Shown here: in pieces, positions 1-6,790 of the stretch | How the letters are laid out: every line of letters starts with the position of its first letter | How positions within the stretch are numbered: the first letter of the stretch is position 1 | Source of the DNA: an uncultured Clostridia bacterium | Lineage (GTDB): Bacteria; Bacillota; Clostridia; Peptostreptococcales; Anaerovoracaceae | DNA length: 13,889 nucleotides | Reading direction: 5' to 3' | Assembly (NCBI GenBank): GCA_934277655.1 | Contig: CAKQVC010000023.1 | Location: forward strand, 1-13,889 | Translations under genes and position numbers: made by a program | The notes under the pieces: generated by a model | The model's input: only the letters and a program-made list of their open reading frames with translations | Told to the model about the DNA's origin: nothing | Database searches by the model: none

Positions 1-177
1 CCTAATGTCAACAGGTGTTTATGATTTTATATCAAGTTTTTTTAAAATTATTTGTTTTTTATCACAAAATAACAGTTTCGGTACAGTGGTTTCACTGCTT
101 TTTTGTTGCAGTACACAAGTGTTTTCTATTGTTATGAAATGGTTTCCCGTTATTCGAGATATTTCCTTATGCTTTTG
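1..177. other. AT-rich intergenic flank
   Basis: No gene is supported here. A 90-residue reading frame crosses it on the plus strand but runs into the antisense of the transporter gene and resembles no family I know. The one structure seen is a short hairpin with a T run, listed separately. It is the 3' flank of the minus-strand transporter gene. Confidence 0.6.
84..104 (+). terminator. possible rightward terminator
   Basis: CAGTG and CACTG form a 5-bp stem around GTTT, followed at once by a run of six T. The orientation would stop transcription coming from the left of the window toward the convergent transporter gene. The stem is short, and overlapping alternative pairings exist (ACTGC with GCAGT), so this is weak. 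Confidence 0.35.
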
Positions 178-1119
178 TCAGAACAATCCCATGCTTTTCA
201 GTATGAAAATCCACAGGAACATCGTAAAACAGGAAAATAACGAAGAAAATACCACTGTGTCTCCCGCCAGCTCGTAGTCGCTGTTCATCTGTTGTGCCAT
301 CGGAAAGGATGAAACAGCAGACGGCGATGCAAAAATTGCGATCAACGTTACCAGTGCCATACCTCGGAAACCCAGCAGGATTCCTGTCGTAATCCCGATT
401 AAGGGAACCACTGCCAGTCTTCCGACCACGCAGATTATGATGTCTTTCTTTCTGTTCTTGATGCTCTTAAAATCAAAAAATGCCCCCAGGGTAAGTAATG
501 ACATCGGCGTTGCCACATTTGCCATGGAAGTAATCGTGTCTTCAATGATTTCCGGCAGTTTCAGCCCCACCACGACAGCTGCAATTCCTGCCAGCGCACC
601 TAAAAGCATCGGATTTTTCGCCAGCTGCTTTATAACATTCACAAACTTCGGTCTTTCTCCTCTGAAAACTTCCAGTGTAACCACCGCAAGTACATTATAT
701 AAAGGAACGATCGTTGTGATCATGACCGCAGTCAGTGTCAGATCCTGTCCTTTAAAAATATTGGACACGATGGCAATTCCCATGATAACAAAATTGCTCC
801 GAAAAATCGCCTGGATCTTAGCACCCCGCGTTTTATGATTTTTTTCTGTTTTGATCACAAAAAGAAACGTAAGGAAGTAAATGAAGAGCACCATGCCGAC
901 CCCAAATCCCATCAGTCGTCCGTCCAAAGCACCTTTAACATCTTTACCATAGAGATTGGAAAACATCAAAGCCGGAAAAAACACAGTAAACACGGTCTTG
1001 TTCATCTTCTTCACATCATACTCGTCTACCATACCTTTTCGTCTGATCAACATTCCGACACCCATGATGATAAAAATCGGCAACACAGCTTCTACCGCAA
1101 TGATAAAATTACTTAACAC
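178..1119 (-). CDS. AEC family (auxin efflux carrier-like) transporter
   Basis: This is an integral membrane carrier of the AEC family. Bacterial members include malate and other organic-acid transporters; the substrate here is not determinable. The protein is mostly hydrophobic segments: an N-terminal pair (AVEAVLPIFIIMGVGMLIRR is typical of the family), several more, a central cytosolic-looking basic stretch, and a last segment ending in FLWIFILKSMGLF. From this start it is 313 residues, normal for the family. I choose GTG at 1119 because AGAGGAGG lies 10 bases upstream and translation then begins just before the first membrane segment. The frame extends to an ATG at 1161, but that adds a basic stretch (MNFRKKPSRGG) encoded by the ribosome binding site itself. 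It follows the CoA-transferase in the same direction, with a hairpin between, so it is probably expressed partly by read-through or from its own promoter. It may export or import an acid linked to the fermentation genes nearby. Confidence 0.88.
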   Translation of the reverse strand: MLSNFIIAVEAVLPIFIIMGVGMLIRRKGMVDEYDVKKMNKTVFTVFFPALMFSNLYGKDVKGALDGRLMGFGVGMVLFIYFLTFLFVIKTEKNHKTRGAKIQAIFRSNFVIMGIAIVSNIFKGQDLTLTAVMITTIVPLYNVLAVVTLEVFRGERPKFVNVIKQLAKNPMLLGALAGIAAVVVGLKLPEIIEDTITSMANVATPMSLLTLGAFFDFKSIKNRKKDIIICVVGRLAVVPLIGITTGILLGFRGMALVTLIAIFASPSAVSSFPMAQQMNSDYELAGDTVVFSSLFSCFTMFLWIFILKSMGLF

Positions 1120-1129
1120 TCGTCCTACG

Positions 1130-1137
1130 CCTCCTCT
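1130..1137 (-). promoter_or_regulatory. ribosome binding site fixing a GTG start
   Basis: On the minus strand AGAGGAGG lies 10 bases before GTG at 1119. No comparable site precedes the ATG at 1161. This decides the transporter start. Confidence 0.65.
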
Positions 1138-1218
1138 GCTAGGTTTTTTACGAAAATTCATCCATAGGATTTATCATACACCCTAAAAGATATCTCGTAA
1201 AGGGTGCTTTTTTTCTAA

Positions 1219-1254
1219 ACAGAAACAGCCCGGAAAAAACCGGGCTGTTTCTGT
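1219..1254 (-). terminator. hairpin terminator after the CoA-transferase
   Basis: A perfect 15-bp inverted repeat (arms 1219-1233 and 1240-1254) surrounds a 6-base loop. The GC-rich core GCCCGG/CCGGGC is followed on the minus strand by the U-rich arm TGTTTCTGTTTAG. It lies 35 bases beyond the CoA-transferase stop and before the transporter gene. Both orientations are T-rich after the core, so it could act on either strand. It is probably a partial terminator that lowers transporter expression. Confidence 0.7.
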
Positions 1255-1288
1255 ATGGATTTAAGGTTGCATTTATGTCTCAGATGGT

Positions 1289-2605
1289 TCAGAAGTAAAT
1301 TCTGCCCGCATCTTTTTGGTATTGCTTAAACTCTTCACGAAGCTGATCGCGGAATTTCGGGTGTGCAATAGCAATCAAAGCCTCTGATCTTTCACTGATG
1401 GATTTACCGAACAAATCAGCAATTCCATACTCTGTTACTACATAATGTACTTCATTTCTGGTCGTAGTTACCGGCGTTCCCGGCTTTAATCCCGCTACAA
1501 TACGTGAAATCGTGTCATTCTTTGCCGTGGATGGCAGAGCAATGATTGGTTTGCCGTTTTTCGACTGTTCTGCACCACGCAGGAAATCCTGCTGGCCGCC
1601 AACTCCCGAAAACATTTTATTTCCCACAGAGTCCGCCACTACCTGACCCATCAGATCTACCTCGATTGCAGAGTTAATAGCCACCACATTATCATTCTGT
1701 GCAATAACCCCTACATTGTTGGTATAATCTACCGGCATCAGTTGGATCATCGGATTATTATCTACAAATTTATATAAATCTTTCGTACCCTGTACAAACG
1801 TTGCCACAATGCGCCCCTTGTCGATCTGCTTCGCCTGGCCGTTGACAACGCCTTTTTTTACCAGTGGGATCAGATTGTCCGAAAAGACTTCCGTATGAAT
1901 GCCCAGGTCTTTTTTATGTTCCAAAAACTTGAGGATCGCATTCGGAACCTTCCCCTGACCCATCTGCAGGCAGGCACCATCCTCGATCAGTGTTGAAATA
2001 TAGTAACCGATTTTTTCAGAAACCGGATCATCACTTGTAATAAACGGAAGCTCGTAAATATCTTCATCGTGTTCGACGAAATAATCAATATCCGTAACTT
2101 TGATCTTCGTAGCCCCACAAAGATGTGGCATATTCTTATTTACCTGTGCAATAGTGATCCGTGCCAGTCTCACGATCTCAGCCGTCTGGTCACAAGAAGT
2201 CCCCATATTCACATAGCCATCTTCATCCGGCGGTGTTACCTGGATCAGCCCTACATCCACAGGAACTGCGTGCTGCCGCATCGCAACCGGCTGTGCATAA
2301 AAATGAATCGGAATCGTCTCTCCTCTTCCCTCCTGCAGGCACTTTCTATTATTCGCACCATAAAAGAAAGATTTGATCACAAAATGTTTGTAGCAATCCT
2401 CCGCAGCATACGGAGCATCCCCAATATTCAGCCCCTGCAAAATCCCAACGTCGTGAAATTGATCTTTCATTTCTACAAGCTTATACGTCAGGTATTTCGG
2501 CTCTGCTGCTGCATGAGACGGCATAATCGTTTCCCCATCCCGGATCTGGCTCAATGCCTCTTCCGCCGTTACCACTCTGCTCTTATAGTATTCTTTCCAG
2601 TCCAT
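1289..2605 (-). CDS. acetyl-CoA hydrolase/transferase family CoA-transferase (4-hydroxybutyrate or butyryl-CoA:acetate type)
   Basis: This is a cytosolic family I CoA-transferase of 438 residues, the size of 4-hydroxybutyrate CoA-transferase and butyryl-CoA:acetate CoA-transferase. Such enzymes move CoA between acetyl-CoA (or another acyl-CoA) and a carboxylate through a glutamyl-CoA thioester. The catalytic glutamate is seen as E239 in HTEVFSDN, and the CoA-binding loop GVGGQQDF lies at 334-341. The N-terminal half (about 1-200) and the C-terminal half (about 205-438) form the two usual domains. GAGGA lies a few bases before the ATG. A -24/-12-like promoter lies about 40 bases of leader upstream, and paired palindromes lie about 200-300 bases farther on, so control by the divergent sigma-54 activator is likely. 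The family is clear. The acyl acceptor is not; with 2-hydroxyacid enzymes in the window, a hydroxyacyl or short-chain acyl substrate is plausible. Confidence 0.93.
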   Translation of the reverse strand: MDWKEYYKSRVVTAEEALSQIRDGETIMPSHAAAEPKYLTYKLVEMKDQFHDVGILQGLNIGDAPYAAEDCYKHFVIKSFFYGANNRKCLQEGRGETIPIHFYAQPVAMRQHAVPVDVGLIQVTPPDEDGYVNMGTSCDQTAEIVRLARITIAQVNKNMPHLCGATKIKVTDIDYFVEHDEDIYELPFITSDDPVSEKIGYYISTLIEDGACLQMGQGKVPNAILKFLEHKKDLGIHTEVFSDNLIPLVKKGVVNGQAKQIDKGRIVATFVQGTKDLYKFVDNNPMIQLMPVDYTNNVGVIAQNDNVVAINSAIEVDLMGQVVADSVGNKMFSGVGGQQDFLRGAEQSKNGKPIIALPSTAKNDTISRIVAGLKPGTPVTTTRNEVHYVVTEYGIADLFGKSISERSEALIAIAHPKFRDQLREEFKQYQKDAGRIYF

Positions 2606-2657
2606 CTATCTTGTCCTCGTTCCTTGAAATTTATGAAGCTTCGTTGTCCTATATATA

Positions 2658-2673
2658 TTCAAGAATCATGCCA
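2658..2673 (-). promoter_or_regulatory. sigma-54 (-24/-12) promoter of the CoA-transferase
   Basis: The minus strand reads TGGCATGATTCTTGAA. Against the consensus TGGCACG-N4-TTGCW the GG at -24 and the 10-base spacing are kept; the C of the -12 GC pair is A. The expected transcript start is near 2647, giving a leader of about 40 bases. The weak -12 position lowers confidence, but position, orientation and the adjacent activator support it. Confidence 0.6.
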
Positions 2674-2840
2674 AGTCGATCTTTTTCCCTCTATAACTTC
2701 GTCCGTCCGCCCCTCAAAATCTGTAAATCCTTTGGTTTGTCTAGGTTTCAGGCATTTTTCTTTTGCGGGACTTTCTTCGATCGCAGTTAAATTTTTCAAG
2801 ATTCTTTTTATGATTTTCAAAATAAACGTTTCATTTTTTC

Positions 2841-2856
2841 GATGCATTTTCACATC
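2841..2856. repeat. enhancer-like palindrome 1 (GATG-N8-CATC)
   Basis: The sequence is GATGCATTTTCACATC, with 4-bp inverted arms and a T-rich centre. It is the first of a pair; the next copy starts exactly 17 bases later. It is a probable upstream activating site for the adjacent sigma-54 activator. Confidence 0.65.
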
Positions 2857-2857
2857 T

Positions 2858-2873
2858 GATGTATTTTGACATC
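2858..2873. repeat. enhancer-like palindrome 2 (GATG-N8-CATC)
   Basis: The sequence is GATGTATTTTGACATC. It is the most symmetrical copy, with GATGT/ACATC arms around six bases. Together with copy 1 it forms the proximal pair with respect to the CoA-transferase. Confidence 0.65.
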
Positions 2874-2879
2874 TTTTAT

Positions 2880-2895
2880 CATGCGTTTTATGTGC
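2880..2895. repeat. degenerate copy of the enhancer palindrome
   Basis: CATGCGTTTTATGTGC resembles the other elements in its left half and T-rich centre but lacks the CATC arm. It may be a decayed or half site between the two pairs. Confidence 0.3.
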
Positions 2896-2911
2896 TTCTG
2901 ACCTATTTTTT

Positions 2912-2927
2912 GATGCTTTTTGTCATC
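2912..2927. repeat. enhancer-like palindrome 3 (GATG-N8-CATC)
   Basis: The sequence is GATGCTTTTTGTCATC. It begins the second pair, 71 bases from the first pair, a distance close to a whole number of helical turns. Confidence 0.65.
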
Positions 2928-2928
2928 C

Positions 2929-2944
2929 GATGCGTTTCAACATC
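2929..2944. repeat. enhancer-like palindrome 4 (GATG-N8-CATC)
   Basis: The sequence is GATGCGTTTCAACATC, starting 17 bases after copy 3. The 17-base period within the pair repeats that of copies 1 and 2. Confidence 0.65.
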
Positions 2945-3099
2945 TCCTCAGCACGTATTCCCTGGCTTTCTGTTCCTTTGCAGATCTGGTTACCATTTTC
3001 ATTCATTATCAATAACCGGCACCGGCACGATCTCCCAACTTCTACTTTAGAAAACCTTGCTCTTTCTTCATCTATTATCGCCTGCCACAAAACTTTTGC

Positions 3100-3128
3100 T
3101 TGAAAGATAAACGTCTGAATGGTACACT
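3100..3128 (+). promoter_or_regulatory. sigma-70-type promoter of the sigma-54 activator
   Basis: TTGAAA (3100-3105) and TACACT (3123-3128) are separated by 17 bases, a near-consensus -35 and a fair -10. The transcript would start near 3135 and carry a leader of about 130 bases containing the inverted repeat at 3172-3210. Confidence 0.45.
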
Positions 3129-3171
3129 CGTTTTAGAATTGTTAAGTAGTGAACAGGAATACCATATCCTG

Positions 3172-3210
3172 CAGACATCTGCCATTCAATGCTTGCATAG
3201 CAGATGTCTG
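3172..3210 (+). promoter_or_regulatory. 11-bp inverted repeat in the activator's leader
   Basis: CAGACATCTGC (3172-3182) and GCAGATGTCTG (3200-3210) are perfect complements around 17 bases. It lies in the presumed leader, 56 bases before the chosen start codon. It could be an operator for autoregulation or an RNA hairpin; only a short T-rich stretch (TTTGT) follows, so a strong terminator is unlikely. Confidence 0.55.
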
Positions 3211-3266
3211 TTTGTATGCTCTATTATACAGTCATTGCGAGAAGTTCACAGAAAGAGAGGCTGCTT

Positions 3267-5012
3267 ATGACTGCACAGATCCAGGCACTGACCACCAGAC
3301 GAAACAAACGCATCCGTGACCGCATTCATTTTACTTTCCTCATCGACGAAGAAAATCATCTGATCCCCTGCGACATTTCTGCTCATAATTTTTTGAAAAC
3401 CATCGATGCAGACATGCTGGGCGAACAAATTTTGAAGTTGAAATTTAACTCTGCCATGATCATGTCTACTGTCATTTTGAACAAAACCAGTTATAGCCTG
3501 AAAGTGATTCCTGCAACAGGTGCTGTCTCTGAGCCGGAAAGCAGCAGTTCTGCTTTTCTGTCAACGATTACCCACATTGTAATCGTACAGAATCAGTTTT
3601 TATTTTCACAGCTGCTTCATGACATCGGAAAATATCCTGTTTTTTCCAAGGAGTTTGAGAACATCATTGCGAATTACGATGATGCGATCTATATTAATAA
3701 TTCCAATGGGGATCCTCTTTGTCTGAATGACCGCTATCTGGAAGAAACCTTGTTTTCTTACGAAGATTTTTTCGGAGAACAAGCCTATGAGAAGGACACG
3801 GAACTGTTTTCCCCGGTTGTCACTCCGACAGTCATTACCAAAAACACAGATGTAACTACTTTTCAGCACTTAAAGACCGGTGTTGACATCATCACTACCG
3901 GTATCCCAATTTATCTGAGTACCGGAGACTTTCGCATCGTGCTGTTTCTTCTTTCGCCACTGAATAATACTGCCATCAATTCTTATCATAAGCTGGCCAT
4001 GCAGAAGAGTACATCTTCGCAGGTAAAAAGCGGGATCATCAACTTCCCGACCAACATTGATATTATCGCAGAAAGTCCTCCGATGAAAAAATGCATGCAA
4101 GATGCAATCAAGATTTCATCCTATAATGTGCCTTGCCTGCTTCTGGGATCTTCCGGCTGTGGAAAGGAAGTTTTCGCATCCTTGATCCACGCTACCAGCC
4201 GCAGAAATACAAAACCGTTTGTTAAGATCAACTGCAGTACTCTTTCTTCCAGCTTACTAGAATCGGAGCTGTTCGGTTATGAAGCCGGATCCTTTACCGG
4301 TGCGTTAAACAAGGGGAAACAAGGTTTCTTCGAGACTGCCCATCAGGGGACCCTGCTTCTGGATGAAATCGGTGATATGCCGCTGGAATCGCAGGCAAAA
4401 CTTCTGCGTGTGCTGGAGACCGGTGAGTTCTACCGGGTTGGCGGCAACGTGCCGATAAAGACAGATGTCCGGATCATTGCCGCAACCAATAAGAATTTGA
4501 AAAAGCAGATAAAAAGCGGAGAGTTCCGCAGTGACCTGTATTATCGACTGAATGTGGCATCACTGCACCTTCCGGATCTGAAAGACCGCCAGGAAGATAT
4601 TCCTCTGCTTGTCAACCATTTTTCATACAACTATAACCGGATCTATCATACCAGCAAAGTTTTCAGCGAAGAGCTTTTAAAAATGTTTCAGAATTACTCC
4701 TGGCCGGGGAATGTCCGTGAGCTGCGTAATGTGGTGGAACGGCTGACGATCCTGAGTTCCAGTACGATTCTGACTGCTGTGGACATTGCCGATTTTGATT
4801 TATTCGAGGAAGAATGTGAGGATGGAAATCCTCTTCAGATCAGCGGTCTGCCGCCTTTAGAAGATGCCGTGGACGAACTGGAAGAAATCCTTGTAAGGCG
4901 CGCCCTTGCCCGTGGCGGCAACACCCGCCGGGCAGCCGAGCTGCTGCAGGTCAGCCAGTCGACCATCATGCGAAAGATCCGCAAATTCAGTTTGGACGTA
5001 CGAGAGGATTAA
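3267..5012 (+). CDS. PAS-domain sigma-54-dependent transcriptional activator
   Basis: This is an AAA+ enhancer-binding protein that hydrolyses ATP to open sigma-54 promoters. The start is ATG 3267 (581 residues): GAGAGG lies six bases upstream, whereas the upstream ATG at 3204 lies inside an inverted repeat and has no ribosome site. Numbering from 3267, residues 1-110 form a degenerate sensory region (FLIDEENHLIP resembles the start of a PAS fold). A second PAS-like domain spans about 131-229 (AIYINNSNGDPLCLNDRY). The AAA+ domain spans about 265-505, with Walker A GSSGCGKE (294-301), the sigma-54 contact loop GSFTGA (341-346, usually GAFTGA), Walker B LLLDEIGD (363-370) and the WPGNVREL motif. 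A Fis-type helix-turn-helix lies at about 554-574. There is no phosphoreceiver domain, so a small ligand sensed by the PAS region probably sets activity. It is divergent from the CoA-transferase, and paired palindromes lie between them. The final 3' bases are duplicated downstream of the acetyltransferase gene. Confidence 0.93.
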   Translation: MTAQIQALTTRRNKRIRDRIHFTFLIDEENHLIPCDISAHNFLKTIDADMLGEQILKLKFNSAMIMSTVILNKTSYSLKVIPATGAVSEPESSSSAFLSTITHIVIVQNQFLFSQLLHDIGKYPVFSKEFENIIANYDDAIYINNSNGDPLCLNDRYLEETLFSYEDFFGEQAYEKDTELFSPVVTPTVITKNTDVTTFQHLKTGVDIITTGIPIYLSTGDFRIVLFLLSPLNNTAINSYHKLAMQKSTSSQVKSGIINFPTNIDIIAESPPMKKCMQDAIKISSYNVPCLLLGSSGCGKEVFASLIHATSRRNTKPFVKINCSTLSSSLLESELFGYEAGSFTGALNKGKQGFFETAHQGTLLLDEIGDMPLESQAKLLRVLETGEFYRVGGNVPIKTDVRIIAATNKNLKKQIKSGEFRSDLYYRLNVASLHLPDLKDRQEDIPLLVNHFSYNYNRIYHTSKVFSEELLKMFQNYSWPGNVRELRNVVERLTILSSSTILTAVDIADFDLFEEECEDGNPLQISGLPPLEDAVDELEEILVRRALARGGNTRRAAELLQVSQSTIMRKIRKFSLDVRED

Positions 5013-5018
5013 GAAAAA
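4974..5018 (+). repeat. 45-bp direct repeat, copy A (3' end of activator gene)
   Basis: This segment covers the last codons and stop of the activator plus six bases. It matches 5605-5649 at 43 of 45 positions (differences at 4994 and 5002). The two copies bracket the acetyltransferase segment as an attachment-site or target duplication would. Confidence 0.85.
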
Positions 5019-5604
5019 CTCTGCCTCGCATCTTCAATTGCTTTTTATAAATATCAGGAGGGGTATAAGTCATGAAACCTAAAATCATTCAATATTCTCC
5101 GCAATATAAACATGATTTGCTTGAAATCTCATTAGAATGGCTCAATAAATACAATATTCTCGAGGATGTTGATATCCAAATGCTCACTCATCCAGAGGAA
5201 ATCATACAAAATGGCGGATATATTCTGCTTTCCATTGATGAGCATTCAAGAGCCACAGGGATGGTAATGCTGGAAAACAATAAGGATTCTTTCGAAATAT
5301 TAAAATTAGGAGTCCGTCAAGAAGCTCAAGGGCAAGGTATTGCCACATGCCTTATGAATGCTGCTATCGAAATCGCCAATACAGTGAAAAAAAATAAGCT
5401 CACACTATGCTCCAATCATCAATTAGTTACTGCGCTCCATATATATGAAAAGCTCGGCTTTCAATATGTAACCTATTCTCAGAATCATTTTGCTCTATCT
5501 GATATTTCTATGGAGTTAACTTTGTAACTATTTACCTAAACATTGTCCTCAGCTGTGTTTACCGATAAGCACACCCTTTGCAAGTGCAAGAGATTCGAGG
5601 CTGT
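5019..5604 (+). mobile_element. possible inserted cassette carrying a GNAT gene
   Basis: This 586-bp segment lies between two near-identical 45-bp repeats derived from the activator's 3' end, and it is visibly AT-richer than its neighbour: 88 of 240 bases at 5101-5340 are G or C, against 66 of 120 at 4321-4440. No integrase, transposase or terminal inverted repeat is seen. It could be a remnant of a larger gene-end-targeting element, or a gene captured by recombination. Mobility is inferred from the repeat structure only. Confidence 0.45.
5072..5527 (+). CDS. GNAT family N-acetyltransferase
   Basis: This is a single-domain acetyltransferase of 151 residues, a usual GNAT length. It would transfer an acetyl group from acetyl-CoA to an amine; the acceptor is unknown. 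The acetyl-CoA pyrophosphate-binding motif is seen at 82-91 (RQEAQGQGIA, the R/Q-x-x-G-x-G/A loop), and the family's C-terminal signature ALHIYEKLGFQYV at 121-133. AGGAGGGG lies about eight bases before the ATG. The gene is the only cargo of an AT-rich segment flanked by 45-bp repeats, and its base use differs from the genes on both sides, so it probably arrived separately and is not part of the metabolic locus. It shares the direction of the activator but lies 59 bases after its stop; an efficient terminator follows only beyond the second repeat. Confidence 0.88.
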   Translation: MKPKIIQYSPQYKHDLLEISLEWLNKYNILEDVDIQMLTHPEEIIQNGGYILLSIDEHSRATGMVMLENNKDSFEILKLGVRQEAQGQGIATCLMNAAIEIANTVKKNKLTLCSNHQLVTALHIYEKLGFQYVTYSQNHFALSDISMELTL

Positions 5605-5649
5605 AAGATCCGCAAATTCAGTTTAGACGTACAAGAGGATTAAGAAAAA
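5605..5649 (+). repeat. 45-bp direct repeat, copy B
   Basis: This copy could encode the activator's C-terminal KIRKFSLDV-Q-ED and its stop, but no upstream part of the gene remains attached. It differs from copy A at two positions; one is silent and one changes Arg to Gln. Bases before 5605 do not match the activator, which places the junction there. Confidence 0.85.
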
Positions 5650-5689
5650 TCACACATCTATCTGCAACTAACTTTTTCGCAATACAACA

Positions 5690-5721
5690 AAAGACTGCAT
5701 TCCCACCAAGGTGCAGTCTTT
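5690..5721. terminator. bidirectional terminator between convergent genes
   Basis: AAAGACTGCA (5690-5699) pairs perfectly with TGCAGTCTTT (5712-5721) around a 12-base loop. TTTCATTTTG follows on the plus strand and TTTTGTTGT on the minus strand. It serves the activator/acetyltransferase side and the minus-strand dehydrogenase ending at 5748. Confidence 0.8.
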
Positions 5722-5747
5722 CATTTTGATACTGGTTAGATTTCTAT

Positions 5748-6719
5748 TTAACGATTCAGAATTTCTTTATTTACCACGTTCAGCGGCACTTCGCCATTGA
5801 ACACGCGCACGATCTCTTCTGCCGGTGTTCTCTGCAGGACAGCCTGTGACTCTTCCGAATACCATGCCGTATGTGGTGTAATCAGCACATTGTCAAAGCC
5901 GAACAACGGATTATCCTTTTTCGGCGGTTCCTGCTCCATAACATCAAGCGCAGCACCTGCAATTTCGTGATTTTCCAATGCCCAGATCAAATCCTCCTCG
6001 GATACGACCGGACCTCGTGCCACGTTGATCACAACTGCCGTATTTTTCATTTTCTTGAATACCTCTTTATTGATCATGTGATGTGTTTCCGGTGTCAGAG
6101 GGCAATGCAGGGAAATATAGTCAGCGCCTGCATAAATTTCTTCCAGTGTCTTCGGTTCTGCGCCTGCCGCACGGATTGCCTCTACATTATCATGATTATC
6201 ATACACCCAGATATTGTTGCACAGCGGCTTGATTTTTTCAATATAGGCACGGGCAATCCTGCCAAAGCTGATAACTCCGATAACCTGATTTTTCAGGCTA
6301 TGCTGCTTGCCCGGCATGCCAAACCAGTTTCCGTCATGAGTCCACTGATCGTGTTTCCCTACTCTTGTCGCCATTTCCAGCAGCAGCGAAAGTGCATAAG
6401 TAGACACTTCATCCCTGCAGTAATCTGACACGTTGCATACATAAATTCCTTTTTCTGTGCAGGCATCCAGATCGATACCATCAAAGCCGGTAGCATATCG
6501 TGCGATGATTTTACAGTTATCCAATTCCTCAATTAAATCCCGGGGCATTTTTGCATATTGAATAATCAATGCATCAGCGTCCTTTGCCACCCGCAAAATA
6601 TTTTCTTTATCTTTATATTGATAGTCCTGCAGATCAACATCCAGCTGACTCAGCACTTCTCTTTCATTCTCAATGCTTTCATACTCACGATCGGTAATTA
6701 CCACCTTATACTTTGCCAT
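5748..6719 (-). CDS. D-2-hydroxyacid dehydrogenase (CtBP/phosphoglycerate dehydrogenase-like)
   Basis: This cytosolic NAD-dependent enzyme would interconvert a 2-oxoacid and a D-2-hydroxyacid. Its 323 residues fit the family. The catalytic triad is present: R235 (INVARGP), E264 (LDVMEQEP) and H283 (TPHTAW). The acidic residue D174 after the second strand of the Rossmann fold points to NAD rather than NADP. The dinucleotide loop is unusual: it reads SFGRIA (151-156), where the family normally has GxGxxG, so two of three glycines are replaced. AGAGGAG lies six bases before the ATG. A near-perfect -24/-12 element lies between this gene and the SDR upstream, so it can be transcribed on its own under sigma-54. 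The substrate is unknown; it is a different subgroup from the lactate-dehydrogenase-like enzyme at 11067. Confidence 0.9.
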   Translation of the reverse strand: MAKYKVVITDREYESIENEREVLSQLDVDLQDYQYKDKENILRVAKDADALIIQYAKMPRDLIEELDNCKIIARYATGFDGIDLDACTEKGIYVCNVSDYCRDEVSTYALSLLLEMATRVGKHDQWTHDGNWFGMPGKQHSLKNQVIGVISFGRIARAYIEKIKPLCNNIWVYDNHDNVEAIRAAGAEPKTLEEIYAGADYISLHCPLTPETHHMINKEVFKKMKNTAVVINVARGPVVSEEDLIWALENHEIAGAALDVMEQEPPKKDNPLFGFDNVLITPHTAWYSEESQAVLQRTPAEEIVRVFNGEVPLNVVNKEILNR

Positions 6720-6790
6720 TTTATTCTCCTCTTACACGTTTATCAAATCACAGTATATAACTGCAGATTTCGTACTATAAATATATATTA

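Larger units (their letters stand above)
2606..3266. promoter_or_regulatory. divergent regulatory region between CoA-transferase and sigma-54 activator
   Basis: This stretch of about 660 bases separates two divergent genes and encodes no convincing protein. It holds a -24/-12-like element for the CoA-transferase, four good GATG-N8-CATC elements in two pairs, a sigma-70-like promoter for the regulator, and an 11-bp inverted repeat in the regulator's leader. Each is listed separately. Open frames here are short and antisense or read into neighbouring genes in the wrong frame. Confidence 0.8.

Noticed and set aside
1179..1206. CACCCT/AGGGTG hairpin followed by a T run on the plus strand
   Set aside because: The stem is only 6 bp with a long loop, and it faces away from the genes around it. 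No plus-strand transcript is expected there.
2069..2869. 266-residue plus-strand frame opposite the CoA-transferase
   Set aside because: It is antisense to a well-supported gene for most of its length, cysteine- and histidine-rich in a way typical of shadow translation, and has no recognisable domain.
2841..2944. CRISPR-like repeat array
   Set aside because: The units are 16-bp palindromes with one-base gaps within pairs; there are no spacers of regular length and no cas genes.
3204..3266. N-terminal extension of the activator from ATG 3204
   Set aside because: The ATG lies in an inverted repeat, lacks a ribosome site, and the extra residues have no domain character; ATG 3267 has a good site.
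5019..5604. Insertion sequence
   Set aside because: It has no transposase and no terminal inverted repeats, and the 45-bp flanking repeats are much longer than usual target duplications.
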